Shown one piece after another: positions 1-8,833 of a DNA stretch of 64,000 bases (position 1 is its first letter; each line of letters starts with the position of its first letter). A program made the translations under genes and the position numbers. The notes beneath the pieces are model-generated. The model ran no database searches. It was not told the DNA's origin and saw only the letters and a program-made list of their open reading frames with translations. The stretch lies in NCBI RefSeq assembly GCF_004361815.1, contig NZ_SNWA01000001.1, positions 1 to 64,000 on the forward strand. Reading direction: 5' to 3'. The DNA is from Paraburkholderia sp. BL10I2N1. GTDB taxonomy: Bacteria > Pseudomonadota > Gammaproteobacteria > Burkholderiales > Burkholderiaceae.

Positions 1-316
1 TTCGGGGCGCAGGCGTCGCACCCGCATGTAGTGCGGCGACGAGCATCGCGCAACGTTCTGAATCCGCCTCTCCTCCTGCGAGCAATTCCTGCTCAACCGC
101 ACGTCGGAGTAACTCGGGAACGGCGTCGCTGAGAGCCTGCGACAGTCGGTCGAGCGTTCGTTTCTTTCGACCATCCAGGACGGCTGCCAACAGGGCCGCG
201 AGCTCCTCTGCAAAGGCGGTGGCAACCGGCGCGAGTGCGGGTCCGAGTTTGTCGCCCGTCCCGGGAATTTCCGACTGGTTGATTCTCTTGAATGCAGACT
301 TGCGGCTTGTGGCCAT
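1..316 (-). CDS. Hypothetical protein, 3' end beyond window edge
   Basis: An open frame on the minus strand starts at ATG 316-314 and runs off the left edge without a stop. GGAG lies six bases before this ATG, which is why I prefer it to the in-frame ATG at 328. The visible part is about 105 residues and starts MATSRKSAFKRINQSEIPG. It is rich in Ala, Leu and Arg and looks helical and soluble, with no signal peptide. I do not recognise the family. It lies in the same orientation as phaB, about 470 bp downstream of that gene with a likely terminator between them, so it is probably a separate unit. It is partial only because the window ends. Confidence 0.55.
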   Translation of the reverse strand, partial: MATSRKSAFKRINQSEIPGTGDKLGPALAPVATAFAEELAALLAAVLDGRKKRTLDRLSQALSDAVPELLRRAVEQELLAGGEADSERCAMLVAALHAGATPAPR

Positions 317-784
317 TGTCAACTCCATAGAATCTTCGGATAGTTGGCCTCAGCGCCCGGAATTCACGGATAGCGTCATCGATGTGCGAACGACCGTCGC
401 GCCCACGTCGAACGAGCGTTCGCTTGATGTCACTGTGTGGCGGACCGCTATCAACCGCCGCGTCGTGTAATGCCGCCGCAAGCGTGGCGCTGTTCGACGG
501 TCCAAACGATGAAATAAAAGACGCTTAACCCCGTTTAAGCGACCCGGACGACACAGCTCATGTTGGCAAGCTTGTGCCGGAGACCACTATGCATCCCGTG
601 AAAACGCGAACGCCACTTTTCCCCGAAAGACGCCGATGAGAGTCGATGCGGTTTATGGCCGCATCGCATCGCGGACGCCCCGTTACCAGCAAGCGCGTCG
701 CGAGGCTTTGCGCCCATCGTCATCCGTCCTTGCGCGCGACTACGGTGCTTTCAGTTGCTCACATGCACCGGCGTCGCGCAGGCC
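317..784. other. Intergenic stretch with one terminator-like hairpin
   Basis: I see no convincing gene here. Short frames on both strands lack a ribosome site and have ordinary random composition. The only structure noted is the hairpin at 522-541, listed separately. The promoter of the leftmost gene should lie in its left half. Confidence 0.5.
511..541 (-). terminator. Candidate Rho-independent terminator after phaB
   Basis: Read on the minus strand, CGCTTAA and TTAAGCG form a perfect 7-bp stem around a six-base loop (522-541), followed by TCTTTTATTT. The stem is AT-rich and so weaker than usual, but the T-rich run and the position downstream of phaB fit a terminator. It could instead be an operator palindrome. 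Confidence 0.45.
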
Positions 785-1525
785 TCAACTCATATGGAGC
801 CCACCGTTCAGTGAGAAGTCTGCACCCGTCGCGAAGGCTGATTCGTTGCCGGCAAGCCACGAAACAATCGAGGCAATCTCCGAGGCCTCTCCGAGACGGC
901 GAACCGGGATGCTCTGGACGATTGCATCCAGTACTTCAGGACGTACGGCACGAACCATATCCGTGCCAATGTATCCCGGTGAAACCGTATTCACGGTAAT
1001 GCCCTTCGTTGCCACTTCCTGGGCAAGCGACATCGTGAAGCCGTGAATACCCGCCTTGGCAGTCGAGTAGTTCGTCTGGCCGAACTGCCCCTTCTGGCCA
1101 TTCACGGATGAGATGTTGATGATTCGCCCCCACTCCCTGCTGACCATCCCCTCGATGACCTGCTTGGTCACGTTGAACAGGCTCGTCAGGTTCGTGTCGA
1201 TGACATCGTTCCAGTTCTCACGCGACATCTTGCGAAACACACCGTCTCGCGTAATGCCGGCATTGTTCACCAGCACGTCAATCTCACCGACCTCTTTCTT
1301 TACCTTTGCGAAAGCGGCTTCTGTGGACTCCCAGTCGGCGACATTGCCCTCCGAAGCAACGAACGAGAATCCAAGGGCGGTCTGCTCGGCCAGCCACCGC
1401 TCCCGCCGTGGTGAGTTGGGTCCGCATCCGGCCACGACCGTTAGCCCGTCTTTGTAAAGCCGCTGACATATCGCCGTACCAATTCCACCCATACCCCCGG
1501 TTACATAAGCGATTCGCTTTGACAT
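785..1525 (-). CDS. phaB: Acetoacetyl-CoA reductase (PhaB)
   Basis: PhaB reduces acetoacetyl-CoA to (R)-3-hydroxybutyryl-CoA with NADPH, the second step of polyhydroxybutyrate synthesis in the cytoplasm. The 246-residue length equals that of the Cupriavidus enzyme and the sequence follows it closely. Visible are the nucleotide-binding motif TGGMGGIG (residues 9-16), NNAG (87-90), the catalytic Ser140 and the Tyr153/Lys157 pair in YSTAK, and the characteristic segment GQKGQFGQTNYSTAKAG. It ends in SLNGGLHMS as PhaB proteins do. No phaC or phaA is present nearby, so this is a stand-alone copy, probably additional to one in a phaCAB operon elsewhere. A phasin gene 1.5 kb away supports a link to storage granules. 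Confidence 0.95.
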   Translation of the reverse strand: MSKRIAYVTGGMGGIGTAICQRLYKDGLTVVAGCGPNSPRRERWLAEQTALGFSFVASEGNVADWESTEAAFAKVKKEVGEIDVLVNNAGITRDGVFRKMSRENWNDVIDTNLTSLFNVTKQVIEGMVSREWGRIINISSVNGQKGQFGQTNYSTAKAGIHGFTMSLAQEVATKGITVNTVSPGYIGTDMVRAVRPEVLDAIVQSIPVRRLGEASEIASIVSWLAGNESAFATGADFSLNGGLHMS

Positions 1526-1590
1526 GTTCTACCCTCGGTTGCTGTTGCGGTTAAGGATTCAAACTTGTGGTTCGCGTGCATGCATGCGGC

Positions 1591-1974
1591 TTACGCTGAT
1601 TCGCGCGCCTTCGCCTTCTGTGAGTCCGTGCTTTTTCGCTTCCGGGCGACGGGTTTGCGAGCAGACACAGGTCCGGGTGCCGCGCTGGGTACCCCCTCTG
1701 GCAAACGGCCGCACTCGATAAAGTCCTGTAGCACCTTGGCCGCAGCCGGCTTCCCGCGCTGCTCCAGTCTTCTGCGAAGTGCCCCTGCAAATGCCTTCAT
1801 GTCGTCGCGTCCGTGCCTGGCCTCGAACTCCAGAATGGTTTCCCTGACCGCCGCAAGCATGCTTTCCTCGTACATCATGCTCGCGATATGCGAGGCGCCG
1901 CGCGCCGACTCCATCTCGTATTCATTCAGGCGCGGCGGCTCCTCGAACGCCCCGTTTGGTTCAGCTGACTTCAC
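1591..1974 (-). CDS. Hypothetical protein with basic C-terminal tail
   Basis: This 127-residue protein starts at GTG 1974-1972 behind AGGGG and lies 65 bp upstream of phaB on the same strand, so the two may be cotranscribed. Residues 1-85 look helical and acidic to neutral. The last 40 residues are rich in Pro, Ala, Lys and Arg (KPVARKRKSTDSQKAKARES), a tail of the kind that binds DNA or polyanions and also occurs in granule-associated proteins. I do not recognise the family. A role with phaB in storage-granule biology is an inference from position and tail only. Confidence 0.65.
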   Translation of the reverse strand: MKSAEPNGAFEEPPRLNEYEMESARGASHIASMMYEESMLAAVRETILEFEARHGRDDMKAFAGALRRRLEQRGKPAAAKVLQDFIECGRLPEGVPSAAPGPVSARKPVARKRKSTDSQKAKARESA

Positions 1975-2138
1975 ATCGATACCCCTATGTTCTGCGGAAA
2001 CACCTGCTGTGTCGCATCAGAAATGCGCACAGCGGTGTCATTTCGAAAGCGATGCCGACTGAGGTGTGCGCATCAGAACGTGTGAGGAGGGCCCGCGTGA
2101 CACCGACGCCATTCACTGCAATTTCAATACAGTGCGCA

Positions 2139-2411
2139 TCAGGCGACCTGAGTCTGCCCTGTGCAAAGCCAGTGAACGTCGAGATTGAGGACGGTGGCGA
2201 GACGCATACAGGCGTTCAGCGGCGGGACGGTGATTCCACGTCGCCAATATTGCACGTCGTATTCACTCACGCCCAGCCACTTCGCTGCGCGCGCAGAACT
2301 GATGCCGGCCCGTTTGAACGCCCTGTCGAGGCGTGCTGCCAAGGCACGCCTGAGGCGGTCATTCTCGGCAGTACGCTCGAGATGGTCAATATTCAGGGTG
2401 GCCCGATTCAT
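2139..2411 (-). CDS. XRE-type helix-turn-helix regulator
   Basis: A 90-residue protein with one helix-turn-helix of the Cro/C1 type at about residues 36-80: AGISSARAAKWLGVSEYDVQ reads as the two helices, followed by the usual YWRRGITVPPLNACMRLATVL segment. There is no ligand or catalytic domain. It lies upstream of the 127-residue gene and phaB in the same orientation, with a gap of 164 bp, and may regulate that set or the divergent phasin gene. The target is not shown by the sequence. Confidence 0.8.
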   Translation of the reverse strand: MNRATLNIDHLERTAENDRLRRALAARLDRAFKRAGISSARAAKWLGVSEYDVQYWRRGITVPPLNACMRLATVLNLDVHWLCTGQTQVA

Positions 2412-3043
2412 CTTCTTTATCTCCCAGCTTATTTTTTTAAGCGATTCAGCACCGATTCTCCTCGATGCCGAATGAATCTATGCGTCCGCCATGACGGCCT
2501 CATGACACCATGTTGGACTCTCCCATTGCGCTATATCACAGCCGGAACAGCGTAACAGTCGCAGTTCCAACTATTCCTCCGCATGTATACCGAAGTCAAA
2601 CGAAAAATAAATTGAACGATTTCGTTGCACCACATCAGGCTCGTGCCTCGGCTTTTCCGGTGACGAACTTTCTGCGCAGGCAACGGCTTTGGTCATGCAG
2701 CTTCGAAGCATTCGTTAGCGGGCCCGGCGAGTGGATTGCAACACTTTTGCGGCGCTGCACACGTCCCGTGAAAGGCCCATGTCTCGCACCCGGTCGAAGC
2801 CCAGAAATGTTGCCAGGGTTTTCCCTGTAAACCGTCTGTGACCCAACGCCGACGGGGCATTTTAGCGGACTCTCACGTACTGAGCACCGCTGCGATGGAA
2901 CAGGTGATTGACATTCACGCGCTACCCCATAGAATGAGATATTGCTGCATCGCATCAATCATTCATTTTTCGTGACCCATAGTGCGCGATTTCATTCATT
3001 GGACTTGCTGACATCGGTCACTTCACCTTCTATGGAGTTAGTG
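2412..3043. other. Divergent intergenic region between XRE regulator and phasin
   Basis: This 630-bp stretch contains no supportable gene. Its right end carries a good sigma-70 promoter for the phasin (2908-2935). The left end must contain the promoter of the XRE gene; it is AT-richer than its surroundings, with runs such as TTATTTTTTTAAG near 2427-2440. Confidence 0.5.
2908..2935 (+). promoter_or_regulatory. Candidate sigma-70 promoter of the phasin gene
   Basis: TTGACA at 2908-2913 and TAGAAT at 2930-2935 are separated by 16 bp. The -35 box is perfect and the -10 box matches the consensus at four of six bases. The distance to the phasin ATG is about 108 bp, leaving a leader of roughly 100 nucleotides. 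Confidence 0.6.
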
Positions 3044-3620
3044 ATGGGCAGTCTTACCCCGGAACAAATCGTCGCCGCGAAAAAAGCCGGTGTTGACACA
3101 ACGTTTGGCCTCCTGACCAAAGCTTTTGCCGGCGTTGTAAAGCTGGTCGAACTGAATATGCAAGCGGCCAAATCGACCCTCGCCGAAAATCAGGGAATCC
3201 TGGCCAAGGGATTTTCAGCCGGAGCCCCGCAGGCGTTGTTCACTCAACAGGGAAGCCAGGTTCAACCCCTCATAGAAAAGGCGCAGTCGTACTGGCGCCT
3301 CGTCTACGAAATCACCTCCGGCACCCAAGCCGAATTCGCGGCGGTCGCCGAAGCGCAACTCAAGCAGTATCAACTCGATGCGCAGATTTTCGTGGACAGC
3401 CTCGTGAAAAAACGCGCCGGCAGGAAGCGAAACCGCTGTGGCGGCATTGAAGACTTTCATGACGACGACAAGTGCGACGGCCGACAAGGCGTATGAAACA
3501 GCGAGGAAGGCAGCCAGGCAGGCAGTGGAGCTTGCAGAAAACAATATCAACGCTGCGTCGCCGGCCTCGGCCAAGCGGACTCGACAGCTTCCGGCACCGG
3601 TCGAAGCCGCCGGGAAGTAA
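3044..3620 (+). CDS. phaP: Phasin family protein (PhaP-like), frame broken at A6 tract
   Basis: Phasins coat polyhydroxyalkanoate granules. The frame opens at ATG 3044 (GGAG 9 bases upstream) with MGSLTPEQIVAAKKAGVDTT and the typical helical phasin body (AQSYWRLVYEITSGTQAEFA, then QLKQYQLDAQIFVDSLVK). At GTG AAA AAA CGC near 3405-3416 the reading frame runs into a non-phasin tail and stops at 3496. Skipping one A of the six gives VKNAPAGSETAVAALKTF and continues as a normal phasin C-terminus to 3620, about 191 residues in all. So the gene carries a one-base insertion in a homopolymer relative to the family, or a sequencing error, or uses slippage. A stable truncated product of 150 residues is also possible. 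The listed coordinates span both frames. Confidence 0.8.
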
Positions 3621-3917
3621 TAGCGTTTTGTCGTAGCCACCGCTATCAAATCTTTCACGCGAGCCCCGGCGCGGTTTTTTGGGGTGGTGGCCTGTGGCGT
3701 CCGGAAGCGACCAGCACGCCTCGAACGCCGTCACGAAACCAATCTCTTGAGCCAGAAATTTTCAGGCGAAGTTGCGCAGGTTGCCTGCCGTAGCTTCGTT
3801 TGATTTCGTCTGGCATCAATCGCGGGAAGCGACCACATTCCTCGCGGCCGAAGGTCTATCTAAGCGAGTGCCACATGGCAACGCCGGGACAACGGCAACG
3901 AGGCTGAGGAGGTGTGG

Positions 3918-4136
3918 ATGAACACGGCAGAAAGGCCCCTGCGGCTCCTGGTTGAAAAGTGGCTGACACCAACTTTTTCGACGCAGATTCGGGTAACCCG
4001 GTTCGGTCGCACTGGCACCAGCCGGCGACGCTATGTGCGCGTTGAGGCACAGCGACCGGAAGGTTCGGTTGCGCTTTTTTTCTTCCGGCACGACGACGGC
4101 ACATGGCACGTGTTCCCGCCGGAAACCGGGAGCTAA
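3918..4136 (+). CDS. Small hypothetical protein
   Basis: A 72-residue protein starting at ATG 3918 behind a strong GAGGAGG site six bases upstream; a GTG at 3912 is in frame but overlaps that site. The product (MNTAERPLRLLVEKWLTP...) is basic and probably a small beta-rich soluble protein ending in DGTWHVFPPETGS. I know no function. It is followed after 178 bp by another small gene in the same direction. Confidence 0.55.
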   Translation: MNTAERPLRLLVEKWLTPTFSTQIRVTRFGRTGTSRRRYVRVEAQRPEGSVALFFFRHDDGTWHVFPPETGS

Positions 4137-4314
4137 CCATACTTGCTTGCGGCATGGTGCCGTGCGATGGGGTTATTTCAGCAGCCCGTTTGCTGTATTG
4201 CTTGATGTCAATTTTCGACCAAATTGAAATATTTTCTATAGCAGAATAATTGAGTGCCACCGTTCTTTCGTGCACATGCCGGATAGAAAGAGCAGGTAAA
4301 TCAGAGCGCATGCA

Positions 4315-4656
4315 ATGACCGCCACCGACAGAGGTTCGACGGGCAAAAGCCCCTACACGTTCCGCGACATCGACGCCGCGATAGCGCATCTCGAGCAGGT
4401 GCTGGGCGCAGAAGGCGCGAATTCACTCTTCTCCAGAACTTACTGGCGTGGGCGAGTTCTTCAGGTACTTGCGACGCCGGGACTTGTACCGAACCAACAA
4501 CAACGACTGCAGAGACTGCTGGAAAGCATCGATGCCTTCCGGCCTGAAGTGCCAGTCTCCAGTCCGGAACAGTCGATGAGTTTAGGCCAACCGGCAGAGG
4601 GGCTCGCACATCCTGGCAAACTCGCCTCATCGATAGCCATTGCGGAGTTTCTATAG
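4315..4656 (+). CDS. Small hypothetical protein of the YWR family
   Basis: A 113-residue protein of unknown function. Its core TYWRGRVLQVLATPGLVPNQ followed by LLESIDAF resembles the protein encoded at 53085-53342 (TYWRKRLHQLLEVEHLSKAQ then LLLQLDEF), so the window holds two members of one small family, one in accessory and one in core DNA. The tail after residue 80 is low in conserved features and may be disordered. The start ATG lies in GCATGCAATGACC with no strong ribosome site, so the true start is not certain. Confidence 0.6.
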   Translation: MTATDRGSTGKSPYTFRDIDAAIAHLEQVLGAEGANSLFSRTYWRGRVLQVLATPGLVPNQQQRLQRLLESIDAFRPEVPVSSPEQSMSLGQPAEGLAHPGKLASSIAIAEFL

Positions 4657-4923
4657 CACCACGCCATCGAAGTCGCGAGTTGGTTGCAAATGCAACTACA
4701 AGGGAAGAAAGTCTCAGGCTATCGGGTCGGGACAGGCGCCGCTGCGAACCGTCCTGACTGCACTGCGCCCGCTACCCTATGGGTTGCGGTGACGCTTCCG
4801 CTTAACGAAAGGACTCGACAGCGGTCAACCCCGGGGGCCATCTGATTTATTATTGACCGGGTATGCCAGCGGGTGCTCTCGGCGGCAACCCTGCGTTCGA
4901 GTCAATAAGGAATCTATACAACT

Positions 4924-5196
4924 ATGGACGACACCCTCACCGCAGAACCCCGCGTTTCTTCAGACGGAAAAGTGGTTGCTTTCGTTGCATCTTTTCGCAA
5001 CCAGTCGGTGCAATGCTCAATCACCCGCGACGCGCTCGAACGGCATTTCTGGTTGCCGGCCGGCGCAAACCAGGCGCGCGTATTGAAAGCGTTTGCCGAC
5101 GGACACCTGCGCATAACGGCAGCCGTCGAAAGAAGAATGCTCAAGAAAGCCGGCGCCCCGATAGTATTGTCGGCAGCAGACTTTGCGGACCGATGA
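4924..5196 (+). CDS. DUF1488 family protein
   Basis: A 90-residue protein matching the DUF1488 pattern: an N-terminal strand with VVAFVASFRNQSVQCSITRDAL, then a HFWLPAG segment, then a helix covering VLKAFADGHLRITAAVERRM. Members are short cytoplasmic proteins of unknown function common in Burkholderia, often near stress or storage genes. The start has only a weak ribosome site (AAGGAA about 12 bases upstream). Confidence 0.65.
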   Translation: MDDTLTAEPRVSSDGKVVAFVASFRNQSVQCSITRDALERHFWLPAGANQARVLKAFADGHLRITAAVERRMLKKAGAPIVLSAADFADR

Positions 5197-5367
5197 CGCG
5201 ACTCCAGCGGCGACCATCTGTGACGTCTCGCACCGATTAAATCCGACGCATCTTTTAGAGTCGGCGCATTGCGTGCTTCCAATGCAGGCAGCCTCAGGGA
5301 AGCAACGCCAAACGCCGACCGAAGCGTCCGGACGGTGGTCGCGCCCGGTCCCCAGGAAACAACGACG

Positions 5368-5598
5368 ATGAAAGAGAAAAAGGTCTCGGCGGAGGCACGC
5401 GCCCTCGAGCGCGTGGTGACCGCCGCGCGAGAAGTACAAGCCGCGTCACTACGGCTGGAAGCGCACTACGCAGGAGACCCACATAAGCAACCAACGACTT
5501 TGGGATTGGCCAGATTCGCGGCGGCCATGCAGGAACTGAAGGACGCGCGGGAAGCCTTCGATGCGCTGCTCGAGAAAACAGACCTGACCTCACCCTGA
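5368..5598 (+). CDS. Small helical hypothetical protein
   Basis: A 76-residue protein starting at ATG 5368, preceded by CCAGGAAAC. An upstream in-frame ATG at 5269 would add 33 residues of low coding quality, so I prefer the inner start. The sequence (KEKKVSAEARALERVVTAAR and later LARFAAAMQELKDAREAFDA) is almost entirely helical with Ala, Glu and Arg, likely a single coiled or helical-hairpin domain. Function unknown. Confidence 0.5.
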   Translation: MKEKKVSAEARALERVVTAAREVQAASLRLEAHYAGDPHKQPTTLGLARFAAAMQELKDAREAFDALLEKTDLTSP

Positions 5599-6159
5599 CG
5601 GCAATCTCACGAGTCAGCTTTGTGAGGCGGCAGTCGCTAGACATCAGCATTTTCCCGCACTCGCCCTGATGGAATGCCGCAGCCGCATTACCATCGACTG
5701 TTCACACCCATTAAGCTGAAGTTCCTGATGGCCCTTCCGCCCTCTGTGCAAGATGGGTTTCTTCAGATGTTGTCCAGAGACAAGATGGCTCGCCTGCGCC
5801 CAACCGGACAGGACACCGCTGTCGAGAGGGCGCGGAAATTGTCGTGGTCCGGCCGTAATGCTTTCAATCTTCAGTTCGGATTGTTCTGTAATGGGCGCAA
5901 TGCGACGGCCACGCTATAGCCGCGAAATCTACTACGGCATCTGCCGAAACAACCGATTACCCGAATCGCGCGAAGGAATATGGCTTAAGTCGTTACGCAA
6001 TAAGGACGCGCCATCGCCCGAGGGCACGAGCGAGACACGTTTGTCCAGCGCCATACCGTTAGCGCGCTGTCTCCGTGTCCCAGGCACGCTCCTCGTGCGA
6101 AGCGCGCCGCCGTTCGGCAAACGCCAGCGCTTTCGCGACATTGTTGCCGCGGTCTCCCG
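5599..6159. other. Intergenic stretch without a supportable gene
   Basis: A frame of 81 codons at 5674-5919 exists on the plus strand, but it has no convincing ribosome site and no recognisable sequence. Nothing else stands out; this may be eroded coding DNA. Confidence 0.4.
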
Positions 6160-6768
6160 TCAACAATCTCGAGTGTCGCGTGCCTCACGCCACATGCTCC
6201 AGACGCGAGGTCCATTGCGCAACTCAGAAGTACCCAGTACCTTGAATCCGTACGCCGAGTAAAACGGCAGATTGCTGGGCTCAGCAGTTTCGAGATACGC
6301 ACCTGTGCCCTCTTCGTCGCACACGCGGAGTCCCGTCTTGAGCAGGGCGCTCCCAAGGTCCGTGCGTTGCTTGTATGGTTCAACTTCCAGGACACCGAGA
6401 TACCAGAACCTTCGGCCGCGAGGATGCATCTGCTCAAGCTGACCCAACACATGCAGTGCCTTGGGGAGTGCCGTCAAACCGGTAGCCATCGCCATGCGTG
6501 GCAGTAAACGTAGATGTGCGGCCAGCGACAGCGGGTAGCGACCGGGAGGTAACCAAAGTGCTGCAGCGCTCTGCTCATTGTTGGTGACAACAATACCGCT
6601 ACGCGAGAATACGCGAAGGTAGAGTCGGTAGACAGCTACCAGCCTTCGCTGGCGAACCAAGTTTTCCGGGAATACGTGGAGCGCGAGTGGGTCACGTATA
6701 AAAGCCCTGGCCAGCATACCCGCCAGAATTTCTCTGTCCGGCGAGCCGGGATTTCGAATCGTCTCCAT
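6160..6768 (-). CDS. GNAT family N-acetyltransferase
   Basis: An acetyl-CoA-dependent N-acetyltransferase of unknown substrate. The fold is indicated by [22 protein letters not shown], the beta-4 strand and acetyl-CoA pyrophosphate loop (motif A), followed by [19 protein letters not shown], the motif B segment with the usual Asn and Tyr. I place the start at ATG 6768; a TTG at 6789 is also in frame. The gene is divergent from the RutE-like reductase with a 144-bp shared control region. Confidence 0.85.
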   Translation of the reverse strand: METIRNPGSPDREILAGMLARAFIRDPLALHVFPENLVRQRRLVAVYRLYLRVFSRSGIVVTNNEQSAAALWLPPGRYPLSLAAHLRLLPRMAMATGLTALPKALHVLGQLEQMHPRGRRFWYLGVLEVEPYKQRTDLGSALLKTGLRVCDEEGTGAYLETAEPSNLPFYSAYGFKVLGTSELRNGPRVWSMWREARDTRDC

Positions 6769-6912
6769 TACGAGGTCGACGTTTTTCAAGAGGTGGACCT
6801 GATGCTACCACCGGTCCACAAAGTAGCTGTCGGCATGCCCTTCGACTACAATTTCGTTAGCCGAAGCGCACCGCGAGTGGTCGCGTCAGCCTTCCCAATC
6901 AAGGAGGATTTT

Positions 6913-7548
6913 ATGAACAAGGTACTGGATGATGACGGACTCAATCTTCTGTTCCGTGAAGCTCGCGCACATACCACGTGGCTGAACCAACCCGTCGCCG
7001 ATGAAACACTGCGGCGACTATACGACCTGATGAAGTGGGCACCCACGAGCGCCAACTGCAACCCCGCAAGAATCGTCTTCCTTCGCACCACGGAAGCCAA
7101 GGAAAGGCTGGTACCGGCGCTCTCTCCCGGGAACGTGGACAAGGTAAGGAACGCTCCCTTGACCGCCATCATCGCCTACGACCTGAAGTTCTATGAAAAA
7201 CTTCCCACGCTTTTTCCACACAACCCCGGCATGCGCGACCACTTCGCCAGCACGCCGGAACTGGTCGACACAACTGCGAGGCGCAACTCGTCTCTGCAAG
7301 GGGCCTATCTGATTCTCGCCGCTCGCGCATTGGGCCTTGATTGTGGACCGATGTCCGGATTCGACAATGCCAAGGTCGACGAGGAGTTTTTTGGAGCCGG
7401 AAAGAGCGACCAGGACACTGACGAAGAGTTCTTCCCGGAGGGCCACCTCAAATCGAATTTCCTGTGCAACCTGGGGTACGGTGATGCTTCCGCGCTCCAT
7501 CCACGCGGGCCGCGCCTTGATTTCGACGAGGCGTGCACGCTTTTGTGA
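6913..7548 (+). CDS. rutE: Malonic semialdehyde reductase, RutE/HadB type nitroreductase
   Basis: A flavin-dependent reductase of the nitroreductase superfamily, 211 residues. The motifs [47 protein letters not shown] and [13 protein letters not shown] follow RutE of Escherichia coli, which reduces malonic semialdehyde to 3-hydroxypropionate in pyrimidine breakdown. The start at ATG 6913 follows AAGGAGG by six bases. No other rut gene is in the window, so the physiological substrate here may differ. Compared with RutE it carries a short acidic insertion ([14 protein letters not shown], near residues 165-180). Confidence 0.9.
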   Translation: MNKVLDDDGLNLLFREARAHTTWLNQPVADETLRRLYDLMKWAPTSANCNPARIVFLRTTEAKERLVPALSPGNVDKVRNAPLTAIIAYDLKFYEKLPTLFPHNPGMRDHFASTPELVDTTARRNSSLQGAYLILAARALGLDCGPMSGFDNAKVDEEFFGAGKSDQDTDEEFFPEGHLKSNFLCNLGYGDASALHPRGPRLDFDEACTLL

Positions 7549-7712
7549 CCTGGTCCCTCTTCAGCGCGCTCGGTGAGCCGCCCGACTCACAGAAAATCGT
7601 TCACGAAATTGCAGAGTCCACCGACAATCCCGAGGACCTGGTGTCCCAGATAACACGGTCGCTTAACGTCACCGCCAGACCGGCTTGTATCATCCAACAA
7701 GGACGCAATTAA
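7545..7712 (+). CDS. Possible small ORF coupled to the reductase gene
   Basis: A 55-codon frame starts with GTG at 7545, overlapping the reductase stop as GTGA, and ends TAA at 7710-7712, fourteen bases before the next gene. The product would begin [17 protein letters not shown] and has no recognised domain. The overlap geometry suggests translational coupling, but coding evidence is otherwise thin. Confidence 0.3.
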   Translation: MTWSLFSALGEPPDSQKIVHEIAESTDNPEDLVSQITRSLNVTARPACIIQQGRN

Positions 7713-7725
7713 TGGAGATACTGCA

Positions 7726-8247
7726 ATGGACGACCGATTTGATAGACGAGAACTGCTGCTTCACCTCGGGGACATGCTCGAAGCTTTGAGCTGTCTAGCC
7801 AAGACAGGTCGGCCGGACGCGCAGGTGAGGCAGCTTGCGACGCAACAGGAATCGTTGCAGGACTTCGAGTTCCTCCGGGCGCTTGCCCCGAAGATGACGG
7901 TGGCCGAGTTCGGCGCACGCGTTGCGAGCGCATTTTTCCTGTGGCCAAAGGAGCTGCTCGAGATGGAGCTCAACCAGAATGCGCTGGCGTCAACCGTTCA
8001 GCACGACCTTTTTGATGGCAACCCTGACGGCTGGAACGCGTATGTCGCCCACATCCAGAAGAAGGTGAAGTGGTTTGGGACCGGGCTTCCCAAGATGAAA
8101 GGGGACGCCTCGGCCGAACCGACGCACGATGCCGCAGAGGAGGCGAGTCCGGTCGAGGCGTCGGTCGAGGCCGCGCCGCCTGCGGAGTGGGATGTGCCCG
8201 ACGAGAAGAAGGGTTGGCCTTGGCCCCAGCCTGGGTCGACGTCCTGA
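7726..8247 (+). CDS. Hypothetical protein with Ala/Glu/Pro-rich tail
   Basis: A 173-residue protein starting at ATG 7726, preceded by ATGGAGATACTGCA, whose GGAG serves as ribosome site. The first 120 residues look like a compact helical domain (ELLLHLGDMLEALSCLAK; EFGARVASAFFLWPKELLEM). From about residue 120 the sequence becomes an acidic linker rich in Ala, Glu and Pro, ending WPWPQPGS. I do not recognise the family. Confidence 0.65.
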   Translation: MDDRFDRRELLLHLGDMLEALSCLAKTGRPDAQVRQLATQQESLQDFEFLRALAPKMTVAEFGARVASAFFLWPKELLEMELNQNALASTVQHDLFDGNPDGWNAYVAHIQKKVKWFGTGLPKMKGDASAEPTHDAAEEASPVEASVEAAPPAEWDVPDEKKGWPWPQPGSTS

Positions 8248-8833
8248 CGCACTGCTGCCCGTGACATCTACCTCGGATTCAACGTTCCCGAGCGCCCGAA
8301 CCCAGCCCCGGCGACAACACGGTCAACGACAAAAGCCTGAGCTTCTTCTTGCACGAGACAGTGAAGCTGCCGCGCTCTTTGCCGTAGAGCTTTACTGGCC
8401 GATTAGGTCTCAGTCGCGACGACTACGCGCTAACACCGTGTTTGGCGTCCCTGCCCGCGCGCGGCGGAAATAGCATTGCTCCGCACCGACCAGTTAGCAC
8501 CCCGATATGCGCGCGTCATCGGCAACTTGCAGGACGCAGACTTGTATTACGAAACAAATAGTTACAGAAGATTTGAAAGTAAATTCTCGAATAGAGCCTA
8601 AAGTTTAGGCGTGCGTGCGGCACCCCGGCCTGCGCACATGTTTCTTCGCCCGCCCATCTGCGGGCTTTTTTTCAGGTGCAAGCCCAGGCTGTGCAGGCGC
8701 AAGCGGCTGCGGCAGCGGCACGGCAGCGGCACGGCCGACTATCATCTCAGCACGCGGGAAGTCAGACGTACACAGATTGCCAGTAGCAATCGTGGGCGCG
8801 AATGCAACCGCACGAGCGACGAGACTCGAGATT
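8248..8833. other. Intergenic stretch with an orphan terminator
   Basis: No supportable gene. A strong terminator lies at 8648-8672 (listed), with no obvious gene directly in front of it. An AT-rich segment at 8535-8605 precedes it. The terminated transcript could be the long 3' end of the 7726 gene or a short non-coding RNA. Confidence 0.45.
8648..8672 (+). terminator. Rho-independent terminator
   Basis: GCCCGC and GCGGGC pair perfectly around the loop CCATCT and are followed by seven T. It is of textbook form on the plus strand, about 400 bp after the last plus-strand gene. Confidence 0.8.

Noticed and set aside
219..470. 83-codon plus-strand frame
   Set aside because: The opposite strand has a better supported gene with a ribosome site running off the left edge.
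3405..3416. Programmed -1 frameshifting at AAAAAAC in the phasin
   Set aside because: Restoring the phasin frame needs a +1 shift, not -1, so the heptamer resemblance is not relevant; transcriptional slippage or sequencing error remain possible.
5674..5919. 81-codon plus-strand frame
   Set aside because: No convincing ribosome site, no family, and surrounding DNA looks non-coding; left unannotated.
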